Shown: positions 5,570 to 5,838 of the stretch, piece after piece
Numbering within the stretch: the first letter of the stretch is position 1
Layout: every line of letters begins with the position of its first letter
Assembly (NCBI GenBank): GCA_947632315.1
Contig: CANROV010000127.1
Location: 1-5,838 of the forward strand
Length of the DNA: 5,838 nt
Origin: Candidatus Gastranaerophilales bacterium
GTDB taxonomy: Bacteria > Cyanobacteriota > Vampirovibrionia > Gastranaerophilales > Gastranaerophilaceae
Direction: 5' to 3'
Notes under the pieces: model-generated
Told to the model about the DNA's origin: nothing
The model's database searches: none
Seen by the model: only the letters and a program-made list of their open reading frames with translations
Translations under genes and position numbers: made by a program

Positions 5570-5838
5570 TTGAATATATATTATAAAAAATATATTCCGT
5601 ATTTATTTTTACTGCCTGCAATAGTTTTATTGTTTGTATTCTTCTTTATTCCATTTTTTCAAACATTTATTATAAGTTTAAAAGACTATTCTTCGGATAT
5701 ATATAATCCGGTTTTTATAGGGCCAGAGAATTATATAGCATTAATTCATTCTAAAGAGTTTTATTTAACGGTAATTAATACATTTATATTTTTAATTATG
5801 GCAGTTCCGATATTAGCCTTATTTCCGTTAATAGTTGC
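5570..5838 (+). CDS. Sugar ABC transporter permease (MalF/UgpA type), N-terminal 89 residues, runs off right edge
   Basis: This is one of the two inner-membrane permease subunits of a carbohydrate-type ABC importer, which normally pairs with a MalG-type partner, a binding protein and an ATPase. The visible part reads NIYYKKYIPYLFLLPAIV, then a first membrane helix (about 9-31) ending IPFFQTFIISLKDYSS. An outside loop follows with FIGPENYIALIHS, and then the second helix begins with FYLTVINTFIFLIMAVP. The FxGxxNY and NTxxF signatures and their spacing are typical of MalF/UgpA N-termini. The start is TTG: AAGGA lies 7 nt upstream, a stop codon directly precedes it in frame, and the next in-frame ATG is about 76 codons in. 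The substrate cannot be told from this fragment. No binding-protein gene lies upstream in the window. Confidence 0.85.
   Translation, partial: MNIYYKKYIPYLFLLPAIVLLFVFFFIPFFQTFIISLKDYSSDIYNPVFIGPENYIALIHSKEFYLTVINTFIFLIMAVPILALFPLIV

Overview
The window looks like chromosomal DNA from a very AT-rich bacterium using the standard bacterial code. My best guess is the non-photosynthetic cyanobacterial relatives (Vampirovibrionia/Melainabacteria, Gastranaerophilales type). The reasons are indirect: a compact RpoB of cyanobacterial/Thermus-like length up to the rifampicin region, rpoB starting its own transcription unit instead of following rplL, an EF-hand protein, and very low GC. I could not test this assignment with a search.

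Layout: (1) 1-1330, minus strand: the 5' part of rpoB, running off the left edge. It is clearly RpoB but carries a frame break near 1180, where about 12 codons of conserved sequence are missing. (2) 1331-1693: a 363-base non-coding gap with two candidate rpoB promoters, a perfect 13-bp inverted repeat and a 19-bp hairpin that probably ends the upstream transcript. (3) 1694-2833, minus: an acidic EF-hand protein of unknown role. (4) 2834-2996: a divergent promoter region. (5) 2997-4766, plus: a complete membrane sensor histidine kinase (Cache-like sensor, HAMP, PAS, HisKA, HATPase) whose start has no Shine-Dalgarno and sits right behind an extended -10 box, as in leaderless genes. (6) 4763-5482, minus: an unrecognised 239-residue protein whose stop codon overlaps the kinase stop. 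(7) 5570-5838, plus: the N-terminus of a MalF/UgpA-type sugar ABC transporter permease, running off the right edge.

The genes do not form one operon. Neighbouring units are separate, convergent or divergent, and no response regulator lies beside the kinase. I see no CRISPR array, insertion sequence, tRNA or rRNA. The most notable points are the broken rpoB frame, the inverted repeat overlapping a candidate rpoB -10 element, the apparently leaderless kinase, and two genes of unknown function. I found no convincing new multi-gene system.
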